From JAITMY01 sp031553765 (GTDB lineage Bacteria; Bacteroidota; Bacteroidia; Bacteroidales; UBA932), in contig JAVBKY010000002.1 in the NCBI GenBank assembly GCA_031553765.1, positions 310,001-374,000 of the forward strand: a stretch of DNA of 64,000 nucleotides. Reading direction: 5' to 3'. How positions within the stretch are numbered: position 1 is the stretch's first letter; every line of letters starts with the position of its first letter. This document shows, piece after piece, positions 37,896 to 46,320 of the stretch. The notes under the pieces were generated by a model that had not been told where the DNA came from, made no database searches, and was given only the letters and a program-made list of their open reading frames with translations. The position numbers and the translations under genes were made by a program.

Positions 37896-38599
37896 TTTTT
37901 TTGAGTGGGTAAGGATTTTTCTGAAATATTCAATACGTATGATGATTGATGATTCAACTTCTTATATAAAAAACTTGTGTCTTCATCTCCGTTTATTGCT
38001 TCAAGTATAGCTCCCAGTAAAGCTATCGTTGCCGGATTATATTTTAACACCATTTTCTTTGCGCTGACTATTTGCGTTCTTGAGAGTTGTTTGAACAACA
38101 CCAAAAGGCGGCTACATGTTTCATCAGGCATTGAATCGGGGATGATTTTAAAGAATCGAAGGCAGTCCAACAGTTGGAGGACAGGAATATTTTCTTTAGT
38201 AATAGAGTTAGGTTGAATGACAAAACTAATGCGGTAGTTACCCCTTACAATTGGCTTTTTCTCTTTTTGCATAGCTATTTGTAAAGCAACAGGAACTTGT
38301 GTTGTAAGACTAAATTTGTTAAAAATAGAATAGCCGGTTAAATAGCCTATAGTCTTTCCATCCTTTTCAATTAGGTCTTTTACTGTTTGGTAGGTATCCG
38401 GTGGAAGTTCCCCAAACTCACTCATCATAGGTTTATAAAAACGCCCTTTAGCAAGTCGGCGAATTTGTCCCAGCACCACCATGTTGTTCAGAATCTTATT
38501 TACCGTAGCTTGCTTTCCCACCTCTATAGGAAAATCAAGAGAGGTGAATACAAATCCAAAAGGGAACCTATTAATTGTATTTTTAACAGTATAAGTCAT
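37880..38599 (-). CDS. abiEi: AbiEi-like (DUF6088-type) antitoxin / transcriptional regulator
   Basis: 239 residues. The N-terminal winged-helix region (about 1-60, FTSLDFPIEVGKQATVNKILNNM then LAKGRFYKP) fits DNA binding by AbiEi-type antitoxins, which repress their own operon; the C-terminal part (TGYSIFNKFSLTTQVP, SRTQIVSAKKMVLKYNPATIALLGAIL) is the typical antitoxin domain. It precedes and overlaps the toxin gene. A perfect 16-bp inverted repeat just upstream at 38634-38667 is a good candidate for its binding site. Confidence 0.9.
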   Translation of the reverse strand: MTYTVKNTINRFPFGFVFTSLDFPIEVGKQATVNKILNNMVVLGQIRRLAKGRFYKPMMSEFGELPPDTYQTVKDLIEKDGKTIGYLTGYSIFNKFSLTTQVPVALQIAMQKEKKPIVRGNYRISFVIQPNSITKENIPVLQLLDCLRFFKIIPDSMPDETCSRLLVLFKQLSRTQIVSAKKMVLKYNPATIALLGAILEAINGDEDTSFLYKKLNHQSSYVLNISEKSLPTQKKWHIR

Positions 38600-38621
38600 T
38601 TATAATTACTATATGCAACTG

Positions 38622-38667
38622 CAAATATAAATAAAATTCTTGTTTTTACGGGTAAAAACAAGAATTT
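38622..38667 (-). promoter_or_regulatory. AbiE promoter and operator-like inverted repeat
   Basis: The minus strand reads TATATTTG at 38629-38622, a -7 element placed about 23 bp before the antitoxin ATG. AAATTCTTGTTTTTAC (38634-38649) and its exact complement (38652-38667) with a 2-bp spacer sit at the position of the -33 region. AbiEi repressors of other bacteria bind inverted repeats in this place. Confidence 0.75.
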
Positions 38668-38675
38668 ATTACAAA

Positions 38676-38707
38676 TAAAAAAGTCGCAACGATTAAATCG
38701 CTGCGAC
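38676..38707 (-). terminator. dnaK terminator, minus strand
   Basis: GTCGCAACGATT and AATCGCTGCGAC form a stem with one mismatch, and the A-run at 38677-38682 gives a minus-strand T-run. It follows the dnaK stop by about 25 bp. Confidence 0.82.
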
Positions 38708-38729
38708 CTAAAAACACTCTTATTGAGTT

Positions 38730-38749
38730 TCTTACTTCACCTCCTCAAA
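38730..38749 (-). repeat. 20-bp direct repeat, copy within the dnaK 3' end
   Basis: TCTTACTTCACCTCCTCAAA is identical to 34898-34917. It encodes the last residues of DnaK and its stop. The two copies are 3832 bp apart in the same orientation and bracket the small genes and the AbiE pair. Confidence 0.8.
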
Positions 38750-40648
38750 GTCCACATCCGTCACCTCTTTATCTCCACCTTGGTCGCCACCGCCTTGCTG
38801 TTGGCCGGCATCCTGAGCGCCACCTTGTGCGCCTTGCTGGTCGTTCATGGCCTTATACAACTCCTCTGAAGCAGCCTGCCAAGCGTTGTTGAGTTCGGTA
38901 GTAGCAGCATCAATAGCAGCTACATCCTGTGACTTATGCGCCTCCTTCAACTTTTCAAGAGCAGCCTCAATAGGCACCCTCTTATCTGCGGGAATCTTTT
39001 CGCCGTACTCCTTCAACTGCTTTTCGGTATTGAAAATCATGCTGTCGGCACCGTTGATTTTGTCAATCTTTTCGCGCTCTGCCTTATCTGCATCTTCGTT
39101 TGCCTTAGCCTCGTCGCGCATGCGCTTAATCTCCTCATCGGTCAAACCGCTTGATGCCTCAATGCGGATTTTTTGCTCCTTGCCCGTTCCCTTATCCTTA
39201 GCCGACACGTGCAAAATACCGTTAGCATCAATATCAAACGTAACCTCAATTTGAGGAACGCCACGGGGTGCAGGGGGTATACCGTCGAGGTTGAAGCGAC
39301 CAATGGTTTTGTTTTGACTAGCCATGGGGCGCTCGCCTTGCAACACGTGCAGCTCTACCGAGGGCTGGTTCTCGCTTGCCGTGCTAAACGTTTCGCTCTT
39401 CTTGGTAGGAATAGTTGTGTTCGCCTCAATCAGCTTGGTCATAACACCACCCAAGGTTTCAATACCCAGCGAAAGCGGAGTAACGTCCAACAGCAGCACG
39501 TCCTTCACCTCACCGGTAAGTACGCCGCCTTGAATGGCAGCACCTACAGCCACCACCTCGTCGGGGTTAACACCCTTGTGAGGAGCCTTGCCGAAGAACT
39601 TTTGCACAGCCTCAACTACGGCAGGTACACGGGTTGAACCACCCACCAAAATCACCTCATCAATATCGCTGTTGCTCATGCCGGCATCCTTCATGGCCTT
39701 GCGGCAGGGCTCAATAGAGCGCTCAACCAGCGGAGCAATCATTTGCTCAAACTTAGCACGGCTCAAGGTCTTCACCAAGTGCTTTGGTATGCCGTCCACG
39801 GGCATAATGTAGGGCAGGTTAATTTCGGTTTGCGCGCTGCTCGACAGTTCAATCTTAGCCTTCTCAGCAGCCTCCTTCAAGCGCTGTAGCGCCATAGGGT
39901 CCTTACGCAAATCAAGGCCTGCATTTTCGTTTTTAAACTCATCGGCCAACCAGTCAATAACCACAGCATCAAAGTCGTCACCACCAAGGTGGGTATCACC
40001 GTTGGTTGACTTTACCTCAAACACGCCGTCGCCTACCTCAAGAATAGAGATATCGAAGGTACCGCCACCCAAGTCGTACACGGCAATCTTTTGATCCTTG
40101 TGCTTCTTATCCAAACCGTAAGCTAGCGCAGCAGCCGTAGGCTCGTTGATAATACGCAGCACCTTAAGACCTGCAATTTCTCCGGCCTCCTTAGTTGCCT
40201 GACGTTGGCTGTCGCTAAAGTAGGCAGGCACGGTAATAACAGCCTCGGTTACGGTTTGACCCAAGTAATCTTCAGCCGTCTTCTTCATTTTTTGCAGCGT
40301 GATAGCTGAGATTTCTTGCGGCGTGTACAGGCGGTCGTCAATTTTTACGCGGGGCGTATTGCCATCACCTTGTACCACGGTGTAAGGCACGCGATTTACT
40401 TCCTTTTGCACCTTATCCCACGTTTCACCCATAAAACGCTTAATAGAGTAAATCGTTTTGTGGGGATTGGTGATAGCCTGACGCTTTGCAGGGTCACCTA
40501 CCTTACGCTCACCGCCTTCGGCAAAAGCCACAATAGAAGGAGTCGTGCGACGACCTTCGTTGTTGGCAATTACCACCGGCTCATTACCCTCCATCACTGC
40601 CACGCAGGAGTTGGTGGTTCCTAAGTCAATTCCAATTACTTTTCCCAT
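38732..40648 (-). CDS. dnaK: Chaperone DnaK (Hsp70)
   Basis: 638 residues, full length. ATPase domain motifs: IGIDLGTTNSCVAVMEGNEP at the N-terminus, AVITVPAYFSDSQRQATKEAG, IINEPTAAALAYG, YDLGGGTFDISIL and VGGSTRVPAV. The substrate-binding domain starts near 390 (LLLDVTPLSLGIET). A Gly/Gln-rich C-terminal tail ends in the usual EVTDVDFEEVK. It folds nascent and stressed proteins with DnaJ and GrpE. It stands alone here with its own terminator. No obvious -7 element was found upstream. Confidence 0.98.
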   Translation of the reverse strand: MGKVIGIDLGTTNSCVAVMEGNEPVVIANNEGRRTTPSIVAFAEGGERKVGDPAKRQAITNPHKTIYSIKRFMGETWDKVQKEVNRVPYTVVQGDGNTPRVKIDDRLYTPQEISAITLQKMKKTAEDYLGQTVTEAVITVPAYFSDSQRQATKEAGEIAGLKVLRIINEPTAAALAYGLDKKHKDQKIAVYDLGGGTFDISILEVGDGVFEVKSTNGDTHLGGDDFDAVVIDWLADEFKNENAGLDLRKDPMALQRLKEAAEKAKIELSSSAQTEINLPYIMPVDGIPKHLVKTLSRAKFEQMIAPLVERSIEPCRKAMKDAGMSNSDIDEVILVGGSTRVPAVVEAVQKFFGKAPHKGVNPDEVVAVGAAIQGGVLTGEVKDVLLLDVTPLSLGIETLGGVMTKLIEANTTIPTKKSETFSTASENQPSVELHVLQGERPMASQNKTIGRFNLDGIPPAPRGVPQIEVTFDIDANGILHVSAKDKGTGKEQKIRIEASSGLTDEEIKRMRDEAKANEDADKAEREKIDKINGADSMIFNTEKQLKEYGEKIPADKRVPIEAALEKLKEAHKSQDVAAIDAATTELNNAWQAASEELYKAMNDQQGAQGGAQDAGQQQGGGDQGGDKEVTDVDFEEVK

Positions 40649-41130
40649 TTTCTTATAAATTTATGTAGTTAATATTCAATATTTTAAATTCAACTTTACG
40701 GCATTCGCTAAAAAGCGACACACCCTAACTTCTTCAAGTATTATGCCACTCCAAAGGAACTGACAATATGACAGAAAGTAGGAGTTAAGCCCTACGGGCA
40801 ATGACTATATGGTAACAAACAACTGCTCTATTGACATAGATGCCCTAACGGACAAGCCTTCGAATTTTGACCCCGAACATAATAAATAGTAACATTGGGC
40901 ATTCAGCCTGTAGCGTAAGCCCCTGGTGGTAATGGCTAGTATTTTACGCGCGGAGCACGAGTCTTTTTCAAGGGAAACGTATGCTCCGCGCGTGGCACGC
41001 CAGGTTACATCGGGCCACCAGAGGTTTACGCCCCCGGCTACAAGGTTGTCACGACTCCGGCGTTAATCCCAATGCGACAACTCTCCGCTTTATAAGCTAT
41101 CTTTGCGCTTGCAACATAATAAGCGACGAC
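40649..41130. other. Divergent intergenic region between dnaK and trkA, with repeat-like sequence
   Basis: No gene of its own. The part 40780-41090 is GC-richer and contains a segment (41000-41060) that looks like degraded mobile-element or dispersed-repeat DNA common between Bacteroidales genes, not matched elsewhere in the window. A perfect 12-bp inverted repeat ACGCGCGGAGCA (40946-40957) / TGCTCCGCGCGT (40982-40993) lies within it. Confidence 0.4.
41098..41105 (+). promoter_or_regulatory. Probable -7 promoter element of trkA
   Basis: TATCTTTG fits TAnnTTTG and is 25 bp before the trkA ATG at 41131. It supports the short start. No TTG at -33. Confidence 0.6.
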
Positions 41131-42471
41131 ATGAATATTATTATAGCCGGAGCTGGCGAGGTAGGTACCCACCTATCGAAGCTGCTCTCTGAGGACGACC
41201 ATAACATTACTGTAATTGACCCCAGCGAGGACAGGTTGCACGCCATTGAGGCTGCCACCGACGTGGTAACCATACAGGGCAGCACTACCTCGTTTGAAAT
41301 ACTGGAAAAGGCTGAGGCCGAAAAAGCCGACCTTATTATAGCCGTCACCCCCAGCGAGGATACCAACATTGTAACCTGCATGCTGGGTAAAAAAATAGGC
41401 GCCAAGCGCACCATTGCCCGCATTGACCACAACGAGTATCTCGACCTCGAAAACCGCAGCACGTTTACCAAAGCGGGCGTTGACAACCTGTTTTATCCTG
41501 AAAAAATTGCAGCTACAGAAATTGTACACCTGCTCAGCCAAACCAGCACCTCTGAGTACATTGACTTTGCCGATGGCAAGCTGGTAATGATGGTGTTTAA
41601 GTTGGAGGAGGATGCGCCCATTGCGGGTAAAACCGTCATTGAAGCAACTAAGGATTTGCGCAAGCTGGAGTACCGTGTTATTGCTATTAACCGCAACGAA
41701 AAAACAATCATACCACGCCGCTACGATAAGCTGGAACCGGGTGACCAGCTGCACGTAATAACCACGCGCAACGGTATACAGGAAATGCTGGAGTACTCGG
41801 GCAAGGAAAATATCGACGTGCGCAACCTCATGATTTTAGGCGGTAGCCGCATTGGCATGAAGGTAGCCACGCTGCTCGACCGCCGCATGAACATTAAGAT
41901 TATTGAGCAGCAGCGCGAGCGTTGCCTTAAGCTGGCTGAGCAGTTTAAGAACGCCATGGTAATTAATGGCGATGGTCGCAATGCCGATTTACTTATTGAA
42001 GAGGGGCTGCAAAAAACCGATGCCTTTGTGGCGGTTACAGGTAGCTCCGAAACCAACATTTTGGCATGCCTGCTTGCCAAGCAAATGGGCGTGCAGCGTA
42101 CCATTGCCGAGGTGGAAAACCTCGACTACATTCAGCTGGCGGAGAGCATTGGCATTGATACTATCATCAACAAAAAGTTAATTACCGCAGGACACATATT
42201 CAAGTTTACGCAAGGCACCGATGTGCAAACGGTAAAATACCTCACCGGCTCCGATGCCGAAATGTTGGAGTTTGTTGCCAAACCCGATTGCAAGGCCAGC
42301 AAGGTAGCTATTAAAGATTTGGACTTCCCCAAGGATGCCATTATTGGCGGCATAGTGCGCGGTGGCAAGGGCATTATTGCCACGGGCACCACTGAGATTA
42401 AACCTCACGACCATGTTATTGTATTCGCCCTTGGCGTAGATGCCGTGGAAATAGCAGAATACTTTAAGTAA
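41131..42471 (+). CDS. trkA: Trk potassium uptake regulatory subunit TrkA
   Basis: 446 residues. The ATG at 41131 is chosen because it begins MNIIIAGAGEVGTHL, the normal start, and follows a promoter; a 50-residue upstream extension in the same frame is translated repeat-like sequence. Two RCK_N (Rossmann) domains with glycine motifs GAGEVG (residue 7) and GGSRIG (residue about 237), each followed by an RCK_C domain. TrkA binds NAD(H)/nucleotides and gates the TrkH/G potassium channel in the membrane. No trkH lies next to it in the window. Confidence 0.96.
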   Translation: MNIIIAGAGEVGTHLSKLLSEDDHNITVIDPSEDRLHAIEAATDVVTIQGSTTSFEILEKAEAEKADLIIAVTPSEDTNIVTCMLGKKIGAKRTIARIDHNEYLDLENRSTFTKAGVDNLFYPEKIAATEIVHLLSQTSTSEYIDFADGKLVMMVFKLEEDAPIAGKTVIEATKDLRKLEYRVIAINRNEKTIIPRRYDKLEPGDQLHVITTRNGIQEMLEYSGKENIDVRNLMILGGSRIGMKVATLLDRRMNIKIIEQQRERCLKLAEQFKNAMVINGDGRNADLLIEEGLQKTDAFVAVTGSSETNILACLLAKQMGVQRTIAEVENLDYIQLAESIGIDTIINKKLITAGHIFKFTQGTDVQTVKYLTGSDAEMLEFVAKPDCKASKVAIKDLDFPKDAIIGGIVRGGKGIIATGTTEIKPHDHVIVFALGVDAVEIAEYFK

Positions 42472-42484
42472 GCTCACAAGCGCA

Positions 42485-42542
42485 TAAAAAAACAACTGCC
42501 TCATCGGTACAAAAAGCACCTTTGAGGCAGTTTCATTCGCCC
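42485..42542 (-). terminator. Terminator between convergent trkA and the pectin operon
   Basis: AACTGCCTCA (42494-42503) pairs with TGAGGCAGTT (42533-42542) with a long partly paired loop. The A-run at 42485-42492 gives a strong T-run on the minus strand, so it mainly ends the pectin operon; on the plus strand only a short T-run follows. Confidence 0.8.
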
Positions 42543-42584
42543 CCTAACCCAAGAAAAGGTGGCGAATTAGTTAAGGAGGTAATG

Positions 42585-44423
42585 CTACTTTACAATACGT
42601 TGCGTGGCAACTTCACCATTGACAAATGTTACTTTTACAAAGTAAATTCCCTTGCGTAATAACATTGTACTGAATGTTTGCTGCCCATCGGCTGCAAAAG
42701 AAGACAACCTCACTCCCGAGAGATTATAAATATCCACCTGTTTTGGTGTCAAAATCGTTTCTATAGAAAACTGAGTCGTCACAGGGTTAGGGCAAACGCG
42801 AAGATGTGGTTGATTATGTTTCTTTGCTATACCTGTAGGATCATCCGTGCCATCCTCCGGTGCATTCAAGTGAGGAAAACCGTTTAGGTAAATTTCCAGC
42901 ATGGTGTAGCCATTTGCAGCACGCAGATTTCTATCCGAGGCATCGTTGGGATTCAGACCATTTGCTTTTTCCCACCAGTCGGGCATACCATCTTTATCGG
43001 TATCTACAACGCGGCGCATTTTTACAACATCTGTTTTCGTAGGTCTTTTTATCAGCACATCCCTATCTACAAATGTTTCCACAAGAAATGTATCAACATT
43101 CACCTTGCCTTTTGCAACAGCTCTCAACGTCACCGTTCTGTAGTGGCTGTACCACGGATTCCACGTAGAGGTCGTTTCACCTGCGGGCATTAAATCTGCT
43201 TGGCTATCTATAATTCCTAACTTACCACCACCATTGTTCACCTGAGAACCTCTAAACGTATAGGTTCCTGTTTTTATCTCGCGCACTACTCGCCTATCCA
43301 AGGAATCGCGCATGGGAAATGTTGCACCGGCATTCTGCAACACTGTATCACGGGCAACCTCTGCACTTGAGGTAGCAATTGCATACTGTGCGGGAATGGG
43401 AAATAAAGCCGACGCATAAAAATCTGTCACTCCACTCAAACCGCTAAATTGGTTGGCTGTTTTACTTGCATTATCCTTCATTACATTTCCCTCCAGCCAC
43501 CACTTACCATATTCACCACCATCAAAGGGGCTTGAGGGAGCACAGAAGTATTGGTTATTTTTATTAGCTGTTGTCGAAGGACCCGGAATATAGTAGTTGT
43601 TTATAATATTCATGCTGGCCGTTCGACCGGCTCCCTGCACGTCTCCTCCATAAAACGCACCATCACCACCCCAGTTGTAGTGCAGGTTATTTCGATAATC
43701 AAACATAACGTTAACGTCATTTGAGCGAGCACCATTCTGGCGAGGCATGCGCGAATTGTGATGCGCTAAAAGGTTGTGGTGATAGCTAGCAGTTTGACCT
43801 CCCCACTGGGCTGCGTAGGCACGCTTTCCCTTGTCATGAATCGACACATAAAGCGACTCGGTTAGCATACACCACTGTACTGTACTATAGTTATTATCGT
43901 ACACGGTCATATTTTCCTCCACGCTCCAGCTAAACGTACAGTGATCAAAAATAAAGTTGCCGCCATTTTCAAAGTTTACGCATGAAATATTGAGTCCTGC
44001 CACATCTCCAGGACGAAAGCGCATGTAGCGAACTATCACATTTTGCCCACTGAATTTTATACCATAACCCTTCAAACAGATACCATCACCTAAAGCGGTT
44101 TGGCCAGCGATAGTAAGATTGGAGCGTGAGCATCTGATTTCTTTTACCAGATTAATTACTCCACCACACATAAATACCACCGTTAGCGGATCCGTTCCGG
44201 AATCTTCCAACGCCGCCCTAAAAGAATTTTTATAGGTCGATAAAGCAGTGTTGGTAACATCATCTGTGTGCAATACGTACGCCACGCGACCTCCGCGACC
44301 TCCGGTTACATATGCACCATATCCTTCGGCACCGGGAAAGGCGCGAAGGCTATCGGCAAAATTTTGAGCAAACAAGGAAAACGATCCGAGCAAGCACAAC
44401 ACAACAAGGGTTGTTTTTCTCAT
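42585..44423 (-). CDS. PL1-family pectate lyase with T9SS type A tail (lyase 2)
   Basis: About 612 residues from the ATG at 44423 (MRKTTLVVLCLLGSFSLFAQ); a TTG two codons earlier is possible. Signature pieces: LRAFPGAEGYGAYVTGGRGG at the mature N-terminus, LTIAGQTALGDGICLKG, FIFDHCTFSWSVEENMTVYD and YHHNLLAHHNSRMPR near residue 213. A calcium-type repeat DTDKDGMPDWWEKANGLNP precedes the C-terminal T9SS type A domain (LRVCPNPVTTQF ... QRIVK). It should be exported by T9SS and cleave polygalacturonate outside the cell. It lies 6 bp after the stop of its close paralogue, and is the last gene of the pectin operon before the terminator at 42485. Confidence 0.93.
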   Translation of the reverse strand: MRKTTLVVLCLLGSFSLFAQNFADSLRAFPGAEGYGAYVTGGRGGRVAYVLHTDDVTNTALSTYKNSFRAALEDSGTDPLTVVFMCGGVINLVKEIRCSRSNLTIAGQTALGDGICLKGYGIKFSGQNVIVRYMRFRPGDVAGLNISCVNFENGGNFIFDHCTFSWSVEENMTVYDNNYSTVQWCMLTESLYVSIHDKGKRAYAAQWGGQTASYHHNLLAHHNSRMPRQNGARSNDVNVMFDYRNNLHYNWGGDGAFYGGDVQGAGRTASMNIINNYYIPGPSTTANKNNQYFCAPSSPFDGGEYGKWWLEGNVMKDNASKTANQFSGLSGVTDFYASALFPIPAQYAIATSSAEVARDTVLQNAGATFPMRDSLDRRVVREIKTGTYTFRGSQVNNGGGKLGIIDSQADLMPAGETTSTWNPWYSHYRTVTLRAVAKGKVNVDTFLVETFVDRDVLIKRPTKTDVVKMRRVVDTDKDGMPDWWEKANGLNPNDASDRNLRAANGYTMLEIYLNGFPHLNAPEDGTDDPTGIAKKHNQPHLRVCPNPVTTQFSIETILTPKQVDIYNLSGVRLSSFAADGQQTFSTMLLRKGIYFVKVTFVNGEVATQRIVK

Positions 44424-44429
44424 AATCAA

Positions 44430-46292
44430 CTATTTTATAAAGTGAAAATCTGATTTCATTATACGCTGCGTAGCCATTTGTCCATTGGTAAAGGTTACCT
44501 TCACAAAGTAAATTCCCTCGCGCAGCAACATGGTGTCGAATGTGTATTGTCCTTCAGCCGCAAATGACGAGATTCTTGCTCCCGATAAACTATAAATATC
44601 CACCTGCTTTGGAACTAGCACCGTTTCAATATTAAAATAAGAAGCTACGGGATTAGGATAGATTCGAAGGTGTGGTTGTATTTTTTTATCCACTATACCT
44701 GTAGGCTCCTTCTGTTCATCATCCGTACCATCCTTAGGAGCATTCTCATGAGGGAATCCATTTAGGTATACTTCCAGCATGGTATATCCGCTCTCCGCTC
44801 TCATATTTTTATCAGAATCATCGTTAGGGTTTAGGCCGTTTAACTTCTCCCACCAGTCAGGCATACCGTCTTTATCAGTATCCACCACTCTCCGCATTTT
44901 GAGTACGTACGAACTTTTCTTTTTCGGAATAAGAAGATCCCTATCAATGTACTGCTCCACCAAAAACGTATCGATATTTACTTTGCCTTTTGCAGCAGCG
45001 CGTAGTGTCACTGTCCGATAGTGACTATACCATGGATTCCATGTTGAGGTAGTTTCACCAGTGGGCATTAAATCAACTTGGCTGTCAATAATACCTAACT
45101 TCTTTGCCAAACCGCCTTTGAAATTATAGGTGCCAGTCTCTACCTCATTCACCGTGCGTTCATCAATACCATCGCGATGGGGTAAGGTTGCGCCCACCTG
45201 TGCCAGCACGTGCTTGTATGCCGTATCTGCAGAGGTTGTATTCACCTGAGCCCACGCATCAATAGACCAAATTTCGGTAGAGCGATATTGAGGCTCCACT
45301 ATTTGGTCCCCCTGATCGTACGCAGGGGCAATAAAAGTAGTACCATCCACATTCGCCATTTTGTTACCGGAAAGCCACCACAGGCCTGGGTCTTTTCCTT
45401 CACCGGGAGCTGATGGATTAACAAATCCATTATTGCTTGGGCCTGCCGGACCACGACGGAAATAGTTATTGATAATATTTGTATGAATATAGTTGCCCAC
45501 GGGACGCACATCAGCTCCGTAAAATGCACCCACACCTCCCCAGTTGTAGTGAACATTGTTCACATAATCAACCAGCATATCCTTGTTATTCTCTGTAGTA
45601 GCACCTATACGCGGCATGCGCGAATTGTGGTGCGCTAAAAGGTTGTGATGGTAGCTGCATTTTTCGCCTCCCCATACCGGTCCGTAACCTCTGCTACCCT
45701 TAGCATGGTACGACTCGTAAAGTGATTCGCTCACCATGCACCACTGTACGGTAGAGTAATCGTTATCGTATACCGTCATAGTTTCCTCTATCGCCCAGCT
45801 GAACGAACAGTGGTCAATTATAAAAGGTCCACCATTCTCAAACCAAAGGCATGATTGCTGCGTGTTGCTTATATCGCCCGGACGGGAGCGAATGTAGCGA
45901 ATGATAATATTTTTACCACTAAATTTCACCCCATATCCCTTAAGACAAATACCATCGCCCAGGGCAGTTTGCCCGGCAATAGTCAGGTTAGAGCGTGAGC
46001 ACCTAATTTCTCCAGCCAAATTTATTACTCCACCACACATAAATACTATCGTAAGCGGATCAGTTCCCTTATCCTCCAATGCTGCCCTAAGTGAGTTTTT
46101 ATAGGTCGATAGCGAGGTATTGGCAACATCATCAGTATGCAATACGTATACTACACGACCTCCACGACCACCCGTTACATATGCTCCATAGCCTTCCGCA
46201 CCGGGAAAGGCACGAATGCTATCAGTGAAGTTTTGTGCAAGCAAAGAGAGTGCCCCAAACAAGCACAGCGTTACAAAGGCTAATTTTCTCAC
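44430..46292 (-). CDS. PL1-family pectate lyase with T9SS type A tail (lyase 1)
   Basis: 620 residues from a GTG start (MRKLAFVTLCLFGALSLLAQ). The motifs parallel those of the next gene: IRAFPGAEGYGAYVTGGRGG, FIIDHCSFSWAIEETMTVYD, YHHNLLAHHNSRMPR near residue 215, the calcium-type repeat DTDKDGMPDWWEKLNGLNP, and a T9SS type A tail (LRIYPNPVASYF ... TQRIMKSDFHFIK). It is a tandem paralogue of lyase 2, probably from a local duplication. In context with methylesterase and SusCD it works on de-esterified homogalacturonan. The gap to the methylesterase gene is 28 bp. Confidence 0.93.
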   Translation of the reverse strand: MRKLAFVTLCLFGALSLLAQNFTDSIRAFPGAEGYGAYVTGGRGGRVVYVLHTDDVANTSLSTYKNSLRAALEDKGTDPLTIVFMCGGVINLAGEIRCSRSNLTIAGQTALGDGICLKGYGVKFSGKNIIIRYIRSRPGDISNTQQSCLWFENGGPFIIDHCSFSWAIEETMTVYDNDYSTVQWCMVSESLYESYHAKGSRGYGPVWGGEKCSYHHNLLAHHNSRMPRIGATTENNKDMLVDYVNNVHYNWGGVGAFYGADVRPVGNYIHTNIINNYFRRGPAGPSNNGFVNPSAPGEGKDPGLWWLSGNKMANVDGTTFIAPAYDQGDQIVEPQYRSTEIWSIDAWAQVNTTSADTAYKHVLAQVGATLPHRDGIDERTVNEVETGTYNFKGGLAKKLGIIDSQVDLMPTGETTSTWNPWYSHYRTVTLRAAAKGKVNIDTFLVEQYIDRDLLIPKKKSSYVLKMRRVVDTDKDGMPDWWEKLNGLNPNDDSDKNMRAESGYTMLEVYLNGFPHENAPKDGTDDEQKEPTGIVDKKIQPHLRIYPNPVASYFNIETVLVPKQVDIYSLSGARISSFAAEGQYTFDTMLLREGIYFVKVTFTNGQMATQRIMKSDFHFIK

Positions 46293-46320
46293 AATTGATT
46301 ATTTTAGGAAGTAGAACAAT

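Noticed and set aside
40981..41130. 50-residue N-terminal extension of TrkA
   Set aside because: Translates repeat-like DNA; the normal TrkA start MNIIIAGAGEVG and a -7 element lie downstream at 41131 and 41098.
41173..41754. 193-residue open frame antisense to trkA
   Set aside because: Fully overlaps the RCK domain coding sequence of trkA on the other strand; no independent support.
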